Origin: Planctomycetaceae bacterium
GTDB taxonomy: Bacteria; Planctomycetota; Planctomycetia; Gemmatales; Gemmataceae
Direction of reading: 5' to 3'
Assembly (NCBI GenBank): GCA_013823135.1
Contig: PNLP01000032.1
Span: forward strand, 1 to 64,000
DNA length: 64,000 nucleotides
Below, in pieces: positions 34,602-43,249 of this stretch. The position numbers and the translations under genes are program-made. The stretch's first letter is position 1. Each line of letters begins with the position of its first letter. The notes under the pieces were generated by a model. It did not search any database and had not been told where the DNA came from. It worked only from the letters and a program-made list of their open reading frames with translations.

Positions 34602-35771
34602 TTACTTAATCGGCGGCAGGGCTGCGGGTGGTGACGAAGGAGGCACCGGGTTATTCAGCCGTGGGCCAGGGCCAGTGCTCGGTGCCAGCGGCAACAGCGG
34701 GGCGGTGCCGACGCTGCTCGTGCCGGGCGGGTAAGCACCCATCTCGGGGCCGCCCGCTCCCGGAGGAGCCATCATGACCTGCCCGCCGGGAGGCGGTGCG
34801 TTCATGACTGGCGACACCCGGTTTTCGAGGTCGATGTTACCGAGGCGAATGATCGCCAGGACCGAACCCTTACGCTGAGCTTCCGCGACCGGATCGACGC
34901 CTGGTTCGAGGCGAGTCGAGTTCACTTCTTCGGCCCCCGCAATCGCCAGGAAATCCTGGTTGTCGCGATCTGGCAAGTAGATCACCTTCACGACCAGGTT
35001 GCCGGAAACGGCATGGTCGAAGTCGTCGTTCGTGAACGTGATCGGCACACACGCGTGGGCCAGGAACTGCAACGTCTTCGGATTCGCCGACGACACTTCG
35101 AGCGTCGGGTAGAACGCCTTGCCCGGGTGGTTCGGGAGGATCTGGGTCAACCGGAGGCGGTAGACCTGGCCCTGGAGGAAGTTGTATTCCTTCGGGACGG
35201 TCAGGCCGTTTGCCTCGTCGTTGAACCCGCCGTTGGGCAACTGCCAGGTCACCTTCATGCCCGCTGGGCTGGTGAACTTGACCGAAGCGCGACCGTTCGG
35301 CAGGGCACCCGTTGCACCACCCATCGGCAGGTGGCCGACCGAAGCGACGGCTCCGGGCGGTCCCATTCCGGGAACCGGGTAGATGCCGCCGTGTGCTTGT
35401 GGGGGCATCCCAGGAGCACAGCCAGGAGGGCCACCGTTGAAGTTCACCTGGCGAACTCCGCCAGCAGTCGTCGCGTTCCAGGCCGCGTTGTTCACGGTGC
35501 CAGGAACCTGGGCGCGGCCCGTCATATCAACGGCGCCCGAGGCATCGTACTTGCGGAACAGTGCCGCTTGCTGAACGGCCTGTCCGCTGGGCATGGCCCC
35601 GCGTGCGGCCATCACTGGTTCGCCGCCAGGCCCCTGGTAGCCGGAGACCGGGTTGCCCCGGCTCACCGTACCGAATCCACCCGTGGATTCCTTGGGTGCT
35701 GTGCCGCCGGGGGCGACGCACCCGCCGCCGAACCCGGCCAATAACGCCAACGTGGTTGCGGTCCGCTTCAT
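34602..35771 (-). CDS. Envelope lipoprotein related to the DUF11 protein
   Basis: A 389-residue predicted lipoprotein (TLALLAGFGGGCVAP lipobox). After a low-complexity Gly/Pro segment it has GGIYPVPGMGPPGAVA, then a beta domain with VYRLRLTQILPNHPGKAFYP, FTNDDFDHAVSGNLVVKVIY and VLAIIRLGNIDLENR. Each block has a counterpart in the downstream DUF11 protein (YPVPGMGPPGAVA; PGKTLYPEVELRG; GTLITKVIYLEDPEKAIP; AIVRLGNRKP). The C-terminus is Pro/Gly-rich. The pair appears to have arisen by duplication. It is likely an envelope anchor or scaffold. Confidence 0.78.
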   Translation of the reverse strand: MKRTATTLALLAGFGGGCVAPGGTAPKESTGGFGTVSRGNPVSGYQGPGGEPVMAARGAMPSGQAVQQAALFRKYDASGAVDMTGRAQVPGTVNNAAWNATTAGGVRQVNFNGGPPGCAPGMPPQAHGGIYPVPGMGPPGAVASVGHLPMGGATGALPNGRASVKFTSPAGMKVTWQLPNGGFNDEANGLTVPKEYNFLQGQVYRLRLTQILPNHPGKAFYPTLEVSSANPKTLQFLAHACVPITFTNDDFDHAVSGNLVVKVIYLPDRDNQDFLAIAGAEEVNSTRLEPGVDPVAEAQRKGSVLAIIRLGNIDLENRVSPVMNAPPPGGQVMMAPPGAGGPEMGAYPPGTSSVGTAPLLPLAPSTGPGPRLNNPVPPSSPPAALPPIK

Positions 35772-36100
35772 GTGTTCCCCCCGACTCCTTCGATTCGATC
35801 ATGTCAGAACACTTTTCGGCACCCGCACAGTCGGAACTTTGAACAAATCGGGAACAACCCTCGCGGTTGTCGTTCGTTGGACCTGGGAAGTTGGTTGTTT
35901 GCAGCCGGTGAAAGCAGGTCCTTCCACGTTGTTTCAACAGCCGACGAGCAACCGCCAACAACCAACAAACAACAACCCTTTCACCAAATGGAGCGTTACC
36001 AAGAAGTTACAGCGGGCACAATCCGGCGGGGTTACAATCGCGTCGGAAGGGTGTGGCTCGCTCGACTCTGTTGCCCGCGTTTCCTCAAGAGGATGTCGAA
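35772..36100. other. Divergent intergenic region
   Basis: 329 nt between the leftward lipoprotein gene and the rightward VWA gene. It contains a strand-asymmetric tract rich in CAA and AAC words (about 35936-35990) opposite a shorter GTTGGTTGTTTG-like stretch at 35888-35900, which together form a loose inverted repeat. No gene or clear promoter is recognised. Confidence 0.45.
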
Positions 36101-37321
36101 ATGACTGTCTCAATCCGCAAAATCGCGTACTCCCTCGCAATTGCCTCGCTTGCCGGGGTTGTCGTCGCGCCGGTGTGGGCACAGGAAAAGCCTGCCGCAG
36201 AACCCGCGAAGCCGCCCATCGGTGCTCCGGTCGTCGCGGAAGGCCCGTCGATTGACCTCGTCATCTGCCTGGATGTGTCCGGGAGTATGAACGGGCTGAT
36301 CGACTCCGCGAAGATTCGCCTGTGGGACATCGTCAACGAGCTGGCCAAGCTGAAGCCTACCCCGAACCTGCGGGTGGGTTTGTATAGCTATGGCCACAGC
36401 AGTTACCCCGCCGACAAGGGATACGTCCGCAAGGATATGGACCTGACAGGTGACCTCGACGACGTGTACAAGGCTCTGAACTCCCTGACGATCGGTGGCG
36501 GCGAGGAACTCGTCGCACGTGTCACCAAAACTGCCATCAACGATCAGAAGTGGAGCACGGATAAGGGCGCAATGAAGCTCCTGTTCGTCTGCGGGAATGA
36601 ACCCGTCGATCAGGACAAAGCCGTTCCCTTGGATGACGTTGCAGCGCTGGCCAAGAAGAACGACATCCTCGTGAACACGATTTACTGCAGCAATGGTGCG
36701 AACAACGAGGTCGCTGCCTGGGCCGCGTTCTCCCAGAAGTGTGGCGGCAAGCACATGGACATCGACATGAACAAGGCGGTGAAGCAGGTTGTCGTGAAGA
36801 CTGAGTTCGACGATCAGATCGTGAAACTCGGTGAAGAACTGAACAAGACCTACGTCGCCTACGGGGCCGCTGGCAAGGATCGGCAGCAGAACCAACTTGA
36901 ACAGGACAAGAACGCCGCGAAGGCCGCTCCTGCTGCTCCGGGTGCTGGTGCCGTTGCCGCCATCGCTCGGGCCGAATCCAAGGCCGGTGCTCTCTACAAG
37001 AACAGCACCTGGGATCTCGTGGACAAGATGAAGGAGAAGGGCTTCGACATCAAGAGTGTCAAGGAAGAAGAACTGTGCGACGACCTGAAGAAGCTCAAGC
37101 CTGAAGAACGGCTCGCGTTCCTCAAGAAGAAGGCGGAAGAACGGGCCGAGCTGCAAAAGAAGATCACCGACCTCTCCGCGCTGCGGCAGAAAAAGGTCGA
37201 CGAAGAACTCGCCAAGAAGCCCAAGACTGACACCGAGAAGGCTCTCGATGAAGCGGTCAAGGGACTGATCCGCGATCAGGCCAAGACCAAGGGCTTCGAG
37301 ATCCCCGGCGAAAAGAAGTAA
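36101..37321 (+). CDS. Secreted von Willebrand factor type A domain protein
   Basis: A 406-residue exported protein with a signal peptide ending VVVAPVWAQE. The VWA domain (about 50-230) has an intact metal-ion-dependent adhesion site, LVICLDVSGSMNGL, plus FVCGNEPVDQD. The C-terminal third is Lys/Glu-rich and probably a long helical region (LKPEERLAFLKKKAEERAEL). The start at 36101 is chosen because the signal peptide begins there; the frame is open to 36053. VWA proteins mediate metal-dependent protein contacts. A family C palindrome and the DUF4139 gene follow, possibly as one unit. Confidence 0.88.
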   Translation: MTVSIRKIAYSLAIASLAGVVVAPVWAQEKPAAEPAKPPIGAPVVAEGPSIDLVICLDVSGSMNGLIDSAKIRLWDIVNELAKLKPTPNLRVGLYSYGHSSYPADKGYVRKDMDLTGDLDDVYKALNSLTIGGGEELVARVTKTAINDQKWSTDKGAMKLLFVCGNEPVDQDKAVPLDDVAALAKKNDILVNTIYCSNGANNEVAAWAAFSQKCGGKHMDIDMNKAVKQVVVKTEFDDQIVKLGEELNKTYVAYGAAGKDRQQNQLEQDKNAAKAAPAAPGAGAVAAIARAESKAGALYKNSTWDLVDKMKEKGFDIKSVKEEELCDDLKKLKPEERLAFLKKKAEERAELQKKITDLSALRQKKVDEELAKKPKTDTEKALDEAVKGLIRDQAKTKGFEIPGEKK

Positions 37322-37339
37322 TCGAAGATTCACTCGCGT

Positions 37340-37396
37340 AGCCGCGACCCGGAGGGGAGCGTGAACCCAACACACGCTCCCCTCCGGGTCGCGGCT
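37340..37396. repeat. Perfect 24-bp palindrome, family C
   Basis: Arms 37340-37363 (AGCCGCGACCCGGAGGGGAG...) and 37373-37396 are exact complements with a 9-nt loop. It is the same family as 63371-63430. The two differ by one base in each arm (G/C pair here, A/T pair there), so pairing is kept. Confidence 0.9.
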
Positions 37397-37432
37397 CAAC
37401 TATTGACCCACCCCCTCCCGGAGTCCCCAGTC

Positions 37433-39262
37433 ATGTGTTTCCGGCTCTCGCTCCTGACACTTGCCGTGCTTCTCTCGTCCACCGTCCGAGCTGACGACAA
37501 GGCCGACGCGGTCAAGGCTGCTGCCAGCAAGATCACGGCTGTCACTGTTTACTCGAACACTGCACTTGTGACTCGTGAAGTCACCGCGCCGGACGCCGCT
37601 GGCCTCGCTGAAGTCGTCGTCTCGCCAATGCCCCCGTACACCATGCAGTCGTCGCTCTACGCGGAGGGGAACGACAACATCCGCGTCCTGAGTGTCCGCT
37701 TCCGAACCCGTGCCATCGCCGAGGACAACCGCGAGGCCGTTCGCAAGATCGACACCCAGATCAAGACACTTGTCATCAAGCAGCAGACGCTCGAAGCAGA
37801 ACTCAAAACTATCGGCGAGAACATTAAACTCCTCGATAAGCTGGAAGGGTTCACCGCGAAGTCGCTCGAACACCTGACGGACAAGGGTCTGCTCGATACC
37901 GAGAAGATCATCGCGCTGGCCAAGTTCGTGCAAGAAGACCGCACCAAGCGGAGCAAGGAACAACTCACCGTCAAGCAACAGCTCGAAGAAGTCCAGGGTC
38001 AGATCGCCTTCGCGAAACGCCAACTCGAAGACGTCTCCGGTGGCACGGTTCGCAACGAACGCGACGCGGTCATCCTCGTGGACAAGAAGGCCGGTGGCGG
38101 CACCATTCGCCTGAACTATCTCGTGAGCAGCGCCGCATGGCGGCCTCAGTACAAGTTCCGCTCGGGTGGCAAGGAGAAAGATCCCGTCGTCGTCGAGTAT
38201 CAGGCTGCGATCGAACAGAAGACCGGCGAAGACTGGAGCAACGCCCAGATCACGCTCTCAACCGCGCAACCGCTGTTGAACGCCTCGCCACCCGAGTTGA
38301 AGTCGCTTGCCGTGGCCGTTACGACCGGTGGAACCGCTGTCGCGTCGGGCGATCTGCGAGCTCCGGCACCCGTTCCACCTGGGGTTGCTGGCGGTCCCAT
38401 TATGCCAAACCCCGCAGCCTTCCAGAAAGATCTGGAGAAACTCTCAAAGGGCCTTCGCGGTCAAGCTGCAGAGAATTACGCCCAGAAGAACGCGTTTGAG
38501 GCAGCAAAACAGCAGAACGATGCCGCTGCACTCGAACAGTTCTGCGATCTGTTCGTGAGCAGCGACGAGTTCATCAAGGCCGATCATCGCCCAGTTCCAG
38601 GCGGGAATGACGGCCCAAGCGTGACCTACGTTCTCAAGCCGAAACTCACGATCCCGAGCCGCAACGACGAGCAGGTCGTCGAGATCACGAAACTCGACTT
38701 CGCTCCGAAGTTCTACTACAAGGCCGTTCCGGTGCTGACCGCAAACGTCTACCGGCTCGCCGACATGGTGAACAACAGCGAAGTCGTTCTTCTGCCGGGC
38801 GAGGCAACGATGTACCTGGGTGGCGACTTTGTCGGTTCGGCCAAGATTCCGCTGGTGGCGGTCGGCAAGCCGTTCACCGTCGGGTTCGGCGTCGATCCGC
38901 AACTCCAGGTCTCGCGTATCCTCGTGGACCGCACCCGAACCACGCAGGGCGGCAACCAGGTGCTCACCTTCAAGTACCGAATTCTGGTTTCGAGCTACAA
39001 GAGCACGCCTGTGCCCGTGCAAGTGTGGGATCGGATGCCACACGCCGAGGCGGCAATGACCATCGCCATCAACCTCAAGGATCCCAAGCCCGAACTCAGC
39101 ACCGATCCGCTGTACGTCCGGGATGAGAAGTCCAAGGGGCTGTTAAGGTGGGACGTGACTCCCGACCCGAAGCAAAACGGCGAGAAGTCACTCACGATCG
39201 ACTACGAGTTCAAGATGGAACTCGACAAGAAAGTGAACATCGGCTCGTTCCAGGCGAAGTGA
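37433..39262 (+). CDS. DUF4139/DUF4140 domain protein, exported
   Basis: A 609-residue secreted protein with signal peptide MCFRLSLLTLAVLLSSTVRA. The N-terminal DUF4140 part begins KITAVTVYSNTALVTREV. A helical coiled-coil segment follows (about 100-200, TQIKTLVIKQQTLEAELKTI), then DUF4139 with LNYLVSSAAWRPQYKFR and EQKTGEDWSNAQITLSTAQP, and a C-terminal beta domain. Eukaryotic and bacterial relatives are of unknown biochemical function; in planctomycetes the family is common and predicted extracytoplasmic. The start at 37433 follows GGAG, and the upstream frame runs into the palindrome. Confidence 0.88.
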   Translation: MCFRLSLLTLAVLLSSTVRADDKADAVKAAASKITAVTVYSNTALVTREVTAPDAAGLAEVVVSPMPPYTMQSSLYAEGNDNIRVLSVRFRTRAIAEDNREAVRKIDTQIKTLVIKQQTLEAELKTIGENIKLLDKLEGFTAKSLEHLTDKGLLDTEKIIALAKFVQEDRTKRSKEQLTVKQQLEEVQGQIAFAKRQLEDVSGGTVRNERDAVILVDKKAGGGTIRLNYLVSSAAWRPQYKFRSGGKEKDPVVVEYQAAIEQKTGEDWSNAQITLSTAQPLLNASPPELKSLAVAVTTGGTAVASGDLRAPAPVPPGVAGGPIMPNPAAFQKDLEKLSKGLRGQAAENYAQKNAFEAAKQQNDAAALEQFCDLFVSSDEFIKADHRPVPGGNDGPSVTYVLKPKLTIPSRNDEQVVEITKLDFAPKFYYKAVPVLTANVYRLADMVNNSEVVLLPGEATMYLGGDFVGSAKIPLVAVGKPFTVGFGVDPQLQVSRILVDRTRTTQGGNQVLTFKYRILVSSYKSTPVPVQVWDRMPHAEAAMTIAINLKDPKPELSTDPLYVRDEKSKGLLRWDVTPDPKQNGEKSLTIDYEFKMELDKKVNIGSFQAK

Positions 39263-39282
39263 TGAAGAAACGCGGAGTTCGG

Positions 39283-39358
39283 AATGCGGAGTGCGGAGTG
39301 AAGAACGAAGAAAACTCGGTTTTGGCTTGTCTTCATTCCGCACTCCGCACTCCGCATT
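39283..39358. repeat. 18-bp palindrome of GGAGTGC units, family G
   Basis: AATGCGGAGTGCGGAGTG (39283-39300) pairs exactly with 39341-39358. The arms are themselves a tandem of GCGGAGT. It lies 20 nt after the DUF4139 stop, and the loop of 40 nt is AT-richer. Confidence 0.8.
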
Positions 39359-39516
39359 TCTGTGGACCGGCAATCGAAACGGGGGATTGTAACGTCGTAT
39401 AGTTGCCGGCCAGAAAATTGCCGCCAGTCCAGTTGGAAACATCGGTTGCAACAGCGATCCCATCTCGTCTTGTTGTTACCGACAGCACCGACGACAGAAC
39501 ACCCCGGGGTAGAACC

Positions 39517-40239
39517 ATGCCGAAGGCCCGAATCGTTGTGGTTGAAGACGAATCCGCTATTCGTCGCGGGGTTTCTGATGCCCTCCGACTCAGCGGATAC
39601 GAGGTCACCGAGGCTCCCGACGGAGTCGCGGGGTTGCGAGAAGCCGGGGCGGCCGGAGTCGATCTGGTCTTGCTCGACATTATGCTCCCCAAGCGGGACG
39701 GGCTGGAAGTTCTCTCCGAATTGCGTCGCTCGAACCCGACGCGGCCTGTGATCCTTCTGACGGCTCGTGGAAGCGAGGATGACCGCGTTCGCGGCCTGAA
39801 AATGGGTGCCGACGATTACGTCGTGAAGCCGTTCTCCGCGAAGGAACTAATCGCCCGCGTCGAGGCGATTCTGCGGCGCACCATGAAACCGGTCGCCGAG
39901 GTTTGCTTGGTGAACGTCGGGTCCGGAACGATTGACCTGAACCGCCGCGAGATTCGCTGGCCCGACGGCGGCCGATCCGACTTGTCCGAGACTGAGGCAG
40001 CACTGTTAAAATACCTTGTGTCCAACCGCGAGCGTGCTGTCTCCCGCGAAGAACTGCTTTCCCGCGTGTGGGGCATCGGTACTGCGGGGCTCGAAACACG
40101 TGCCGTCGATATGCACGTTGCCCGACTGCGAGCGAAACTCAAGACCCCCGACGGGGGCGACGATCAACCGGAAGCGATCGTGACGGTTCGAGCTCACGGG
40201 TACATGGCCGGCCCCGCGCTCTCGTCAGGTAAGGCTTGA
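39517..40239 (+). CDS. OmpR-family response regulator
   Basis: A 240-residue two-component regulator. The receiver domain has the acidic pair Glu10-Asp11, phospho-acceptor Asp54 (LVLLDIMLPKRDG), Thr82 and Lys104 (VVKPF). The C-terminal winged helix (about 145-235) has AVSREELLSRVWG and the recognition helix region ETRAVDMHVARLRAKLK, typical of OmpR/PhoB. The start at MPKARIVVVEDE is the family start; upstream codons lack similarity. It is separated from the histidine kinase gene by a family F palindrome but is presumably its partner. Target genes are unknown; the nearby secretin operon is a possibility. Confidence 0.95.
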   Translation: MPKARIVVVEDESAIRRGVSDALRLSGYEVTEAPDGVAGLREAGAAGVDLVLLDIMLPKRDGLEVLSELRRSNPTRPVILLTARGSEDDRVRGLKMGADDYVVKPFSAKELIARVEAILRRTMKPVAEVCLVNVGSGTIDLNRREIRWPDGGRSDLSETEAALLKYLVSNRERAVSREELLSRVWGIGTAGLETRAVDMHVARLRAKLKTPDGGDDQPEAIVTVRAHGYMAGPALSSGKA

Positions 40240-40241
40240 TA

Positions 40242-40303
40242 ATTTCAGATTGATGATTTGTGATTGATGATTGGCTTTCAATCACAAATCATCAATCTGA
40301 AAT
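40242..40303. repeat. Perfect 26-bp AT-rich palindrome, family F
   Basis: Arms 40242-40267 (ATTTCAGATTGATGATTTGT...) and 40278-40303 are exact complements with a 10-nt loop. It lies between regulator and kinase genes. Its AT-rich sequence stands out from the surroundings. Confidence 0.9.
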
Positions 40304-40333
40304 AGACAATCGAACTCCCCGAAGGGGATGACC

Positions 40334-42886
40334 ATGAACCGGCGGTTACTCGGGCGTGTGGGTTGGCCGAGCGTGTTCTTCCTGGTCGCGGGTCTGGTGT
40401 TCGCCGGCCTCGGCTGGGTCACCTACGCCGCGCTGGGTGTCGAACAGGCACAGCGAGAATCCGCCGCCCGTGCCGAACTCGGGAACAATCTCCGTGTCGC
40501 TCTCTGGCGACTCGATGGTCGAATGCTCCCTGCCTTGGGTGTCGAGGATAGCCGACCGTTCTACCACTACGATTCCGCCGATCCCGCTGGTGCATACGGA
40601 TCCGCCGCGACCCCGCTGCTCGCTGCGACGCTCCCCGACTGGATGCGACTCCACTTCCAACTCGATCCCACCAAGGGCTGGACGTCGAATCAGGCTCCCC
40701 TCGATCGTGCCGAGTGCGAACGGGTCAAAGAAGCGTGGTCGGATCTGCCGTTGCCCAACTTCTGCAACGGCCGCGAACTCGTACTTGCCGACATCAAGAC
40801 GAAATTCCCGGTTCGCACAACATGCGACTTGTTCGGAGCTCGCGACCGCGCGATCCCCGCCGACTCGCTGCCGTTCGCTGCCCCGCTTTTCACCGAAGTG
40901 AACAACGAATCGAACCCGGTTCCCGTGCAAACGTCTCGGCCACCCGAATCCACGCCGAAACCGCCACCCCCTACTGATCCGGTATCGAGCAAGCCCCTGG
41001 ATCCCGGCGCGGATGTGTTCCAGTTCCTCGGCTTCGAGGTGTGCCTTCGCCCGGTCGATCAACTCCAACAGGAGGCCCAGCAAGTTGCTGGGAACCAGTT
41101 GCGGAACGAGTTGGAACTCCAACAGCGAAAATCCGAGCAGAAGGCTTCGCCGCGTGCGCCCGGCGTGACGCAATCGAACGTCGCGATGCGAGGTGTCAAC
41201 CAGAAGGGTGTGGAGAGTGATCGGGGCTTCATGGAGTACCTCCAGCGTGCGAAGTCGTTCGGCAAGGCGCTTGAAGAGGCCAAGAACGCCTACGACACCC
41301 CCCTGACTCGCAACTCACCCCAAGGGAACTATCAGAACCCACTCGACCAGAAGAGCCAACTTGGCAACGGGAAGAGCGATGTGCTTCCACCCATCGTGCT
41401 CGCACCAACAGGGCCTCCAGGGCCAGTCGCTGCCCCCGCGAGTCCTGGCGTGCTCGCCCCCGGCGCGGGTGCCGCGGGCGATACCGGTTCGAGCAAATCA
41501 CGTGATGATCTCAGCAAGGAGAAAGCTGCCAAGGATCTCGCCGCGACGAAACAACTCGAAGATTTGCGGGGGTTGGGCATGCTGGGTGTCGAGACGGTGA
41601 AGTCTGCTCGCGAGGGTGATCTCGCCAAGAAACTGCAACCTCCCGTTGATGAGTCGGCCCGTTTCGGTTGGCTCCTGAGAGACCGGGAGGCTGCTGGTGA
41701 GAGCAAGGCGATGGTGAAGCCACTGCCGTCGGGGGTTCCCGGTGAGGACCGCCCGGCGGTAAGGCCTACGCTTCCCCCAGCGCCGCACGCGGTTCACCTC
41801 GGCTCGATGCGACCGCAGTGGGTGACCGGGCCTGACGGCACGGAAACGCTGATGCTCGTTCGCGCTGCCCGGCTCGAATTCCAGAACCCACAGGACAACA
41901 AGACAGTATACCAGGGGATCGTGATCGACTGGCCGAAGCTCGAAGCGAAACTCAAAGAGGAAGTGCGCGATTTGTTCCCGGATGCTCGCCTCGTGGCCGT
42001 TCGAGATCCGGAGGGTGTGTCACCCGATCGAGCCATGACAGCGTTGCCCGTGCAACTCGACCCCGGTCCCGACGTTGTGCTCAGCGGAGCGGGGTGGACT
42101 CCCCTGCGAATCGGCCTCGCGCTGGCGTGGGTCGCCGCGATCATCGCAATTGGTGCGGTCGGCTTCAGCGGCTGGACGCTGATCGATCTCGCCGAGCGCC
42201 GCATCCGGTTCGTCTCGGCCGTCACGCACGAACTCCGCACCCCACTCACTTCGTTGCGGCTGTACCTCGACCTGCTCGTGAGCGGCATGATTACCGACGA
42301 GGCGAAGCGGCAGGAATACCTGAACACGCTGGCGACGGAATCGGATCGACTCCATCGCCTCATCGACAACGTGCTGGACTTCGCAAAACTGGAGAAGCGG
42401 CGCAAGGATGGCGACATCAAGCCGATCCGGGTGAACGAACTGCTTGACCTCTTGCGTGCCACATGGACGGATCGTCTCGCACAGGACGACAAGGAGTTTG
42501 TCGTCATTTCCACCCTGGCGCCGGAGTGCGAGGTGACAACGGACTCGGCCATGGTGCAGCAAATCGTGGGGAATCTGATCGACAACGCCCGGAAGTACAC
42601 CCGCGACGCGGCCGACAAGCGAATCTGGCTGTGGGCGAAACCGGGCACCGGCAAGGCGATCGTGTTCGAAGTCGAAGACCGCGGTCCTGGCGTGCCTGCC
42701 AATGAGCGACGGACCATCTTCAAGCCCTTCCGCCGCGGAGAACTCGCCGAAAGCACAGCCGGTGGCGCTGGCCTGGGGCTGGCGTTGGCAAAGTCCTGGG
42801 CCGAGGTGCTGGGCGCTCGCCTGGGATACCGTCCGGCCGAGGGTGGCGTCGGCGCGTGCTTCCGCCTGGAACTGCCTGGAAAGTGA
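40334..42886 (+). CDS. Sensor histidine kinase with very large Pro-rich exported domain
   Basis: An 850-residue membrane kinase. The first transmembrane helix is at about 10-36 and the second at about 591-615, leaving some 550 residues outside the cytoplasm. This segment is Pro/Gln/Lys-rich and low-complexity in the middle. HisKA contains FVSAVTHELRTPLTSLRL (His632), and HATPase_c has an N-box NLIDNARKY, G1 VEDRGPGVP and GGAGLGLALAKSWAE. All catalytic motifs look intact. ATG at 40334 is chosen, with GGGG six nt upstream; the ATG at 40328 is too close to it. The ligand is unknown. The partner regulator is immediately upstream. Confidence 0.92.
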   Translation: MNRRLLGRVGWPSVFFLVAGLVFAGLGWVTYAALGVEQAQRESAARAELGNNLRVALWRLDGRMLPALGVEDSRPFYHYDSADPAGAYGSAATPLLAATLPDWMRLHFQLDPTKGWTSNQAPLDRAECERVKEAWSDLPLPNFCNGRELVLADIKTKFPVRTTCDLFGARDRAIPADSLPFAAPLFTEVNNESNPVPVQTSRPPESTPKPPPPTDPVSSKPLDPGADVFQFLGFEVCLRPVDQLQQEAQQVAGNQLRNELELQQRKSEQKASPRAPGVTQSNVAMRGVNQKGVESDRGFMEYLQRAKSFGKALEEAKNAYDTPLTRNSPQGNYQNPLDQKSQLGNGKSDVLPPIVLAPTGPPGPVAAPASPGVLAPGAGAAGDTGSSKSRDDLSKEKAAKDLAATKQLEDLRGLGMLGVETVKSAREGDLAKKLQPPVDESARFGWLLRDREAAGESKAMVKPLPSGVPGEDRPAVRPTLPPAPHAVHLGSMRPQWVTGPDGTETLMLVRAARLEFQNPQDNKTVYQGIVIDWPKLEAKLKEEVRDLFPDARLVAVRDPEGVSPDRAMTALPVQLDPGPDVVLSGAGWTPLRIGLALAWVAAIIAIGAVGFSGWTLIDLAERRIRFVSAVTHELRTPLTSLRLYLDLLVSGMITDEAKRQEYLNTLATESDRLHRLIDNVLDFAKLEKRRKDGDIKPIRVNELLDLLRATWTDRLAQDDKEFVVISTLAPECEVTTDSAMVQQIVGNLIDNARKYTRDAADKRIWLWAKPGTGKAIVFEVEDRGPGVPANERRTIFKPFRRGELAESTAGGAGLGLALAKSWAEVLGARLGYRPAEGGVGACFRLELPGK

Positions 42887-43249
42887 CACAAGGGCGAGCG
42901 GGGGAGGCAAGTCCCCCTGATTGCATTTCATCAGGGGGCATACGTCCCCCGCTCGCCAAGACATCCTCTCTCGCCGGTGTTGCCCGTTTTCTCTCATCCC
43001 GATCTCACACCCACTCGACTCGCGAATTGCGGTAAACTAGGGGGAGATTAAATCTTGCGGAGTGCTGTGCGTTTGTCGTTGCTCGCTTTTGCAACACCCG
43101 GTATTCACCCACGCAACGTATGTGACAACCTTCGGCGGAACGGCAGCCAAACCCGTTGGGGAACGGGGGCTGCGATAATCAGGTCTCGCGAGTGAAATCG
43201 CGGTCGCCGGATTCACGCTTCTCGAAGGCTCGCAGTTTGGGGGACGTCC
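42887..43249. other. Intergenic region before the giant secretin gene
   Basis: 363 nt holding a family B palindrome (42893-42957) and then about 290 nt that should contain the secretin promoter. TTGCGG at 43027 with TAAATC at 43049 is a weak 16-nt-spaced candidate. A GGGGGA precedes the start at 43250. No gene is supported. Confidence 0.45.
42893..42957. repeat. Imperfect family B palindrome
   Basis: The left half (42893-42921, starting GGCGAGCGGGGGAGGC) and right half (42930-42957, ending CGTCCCCCGCTCGCC) pair with a few mismatches. The outer 13 bases match the in-gene copy at 23935-23995. Confidence 0.8.

Noticed and set aside
43027..43054. Possible sigma-70 promoter before the secretin gene (TTGCGG ... 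TAAATC).
   Set aside because: Both hexamers are weak and planctomycete promoter consensus is uncertain; kept only as a remark.
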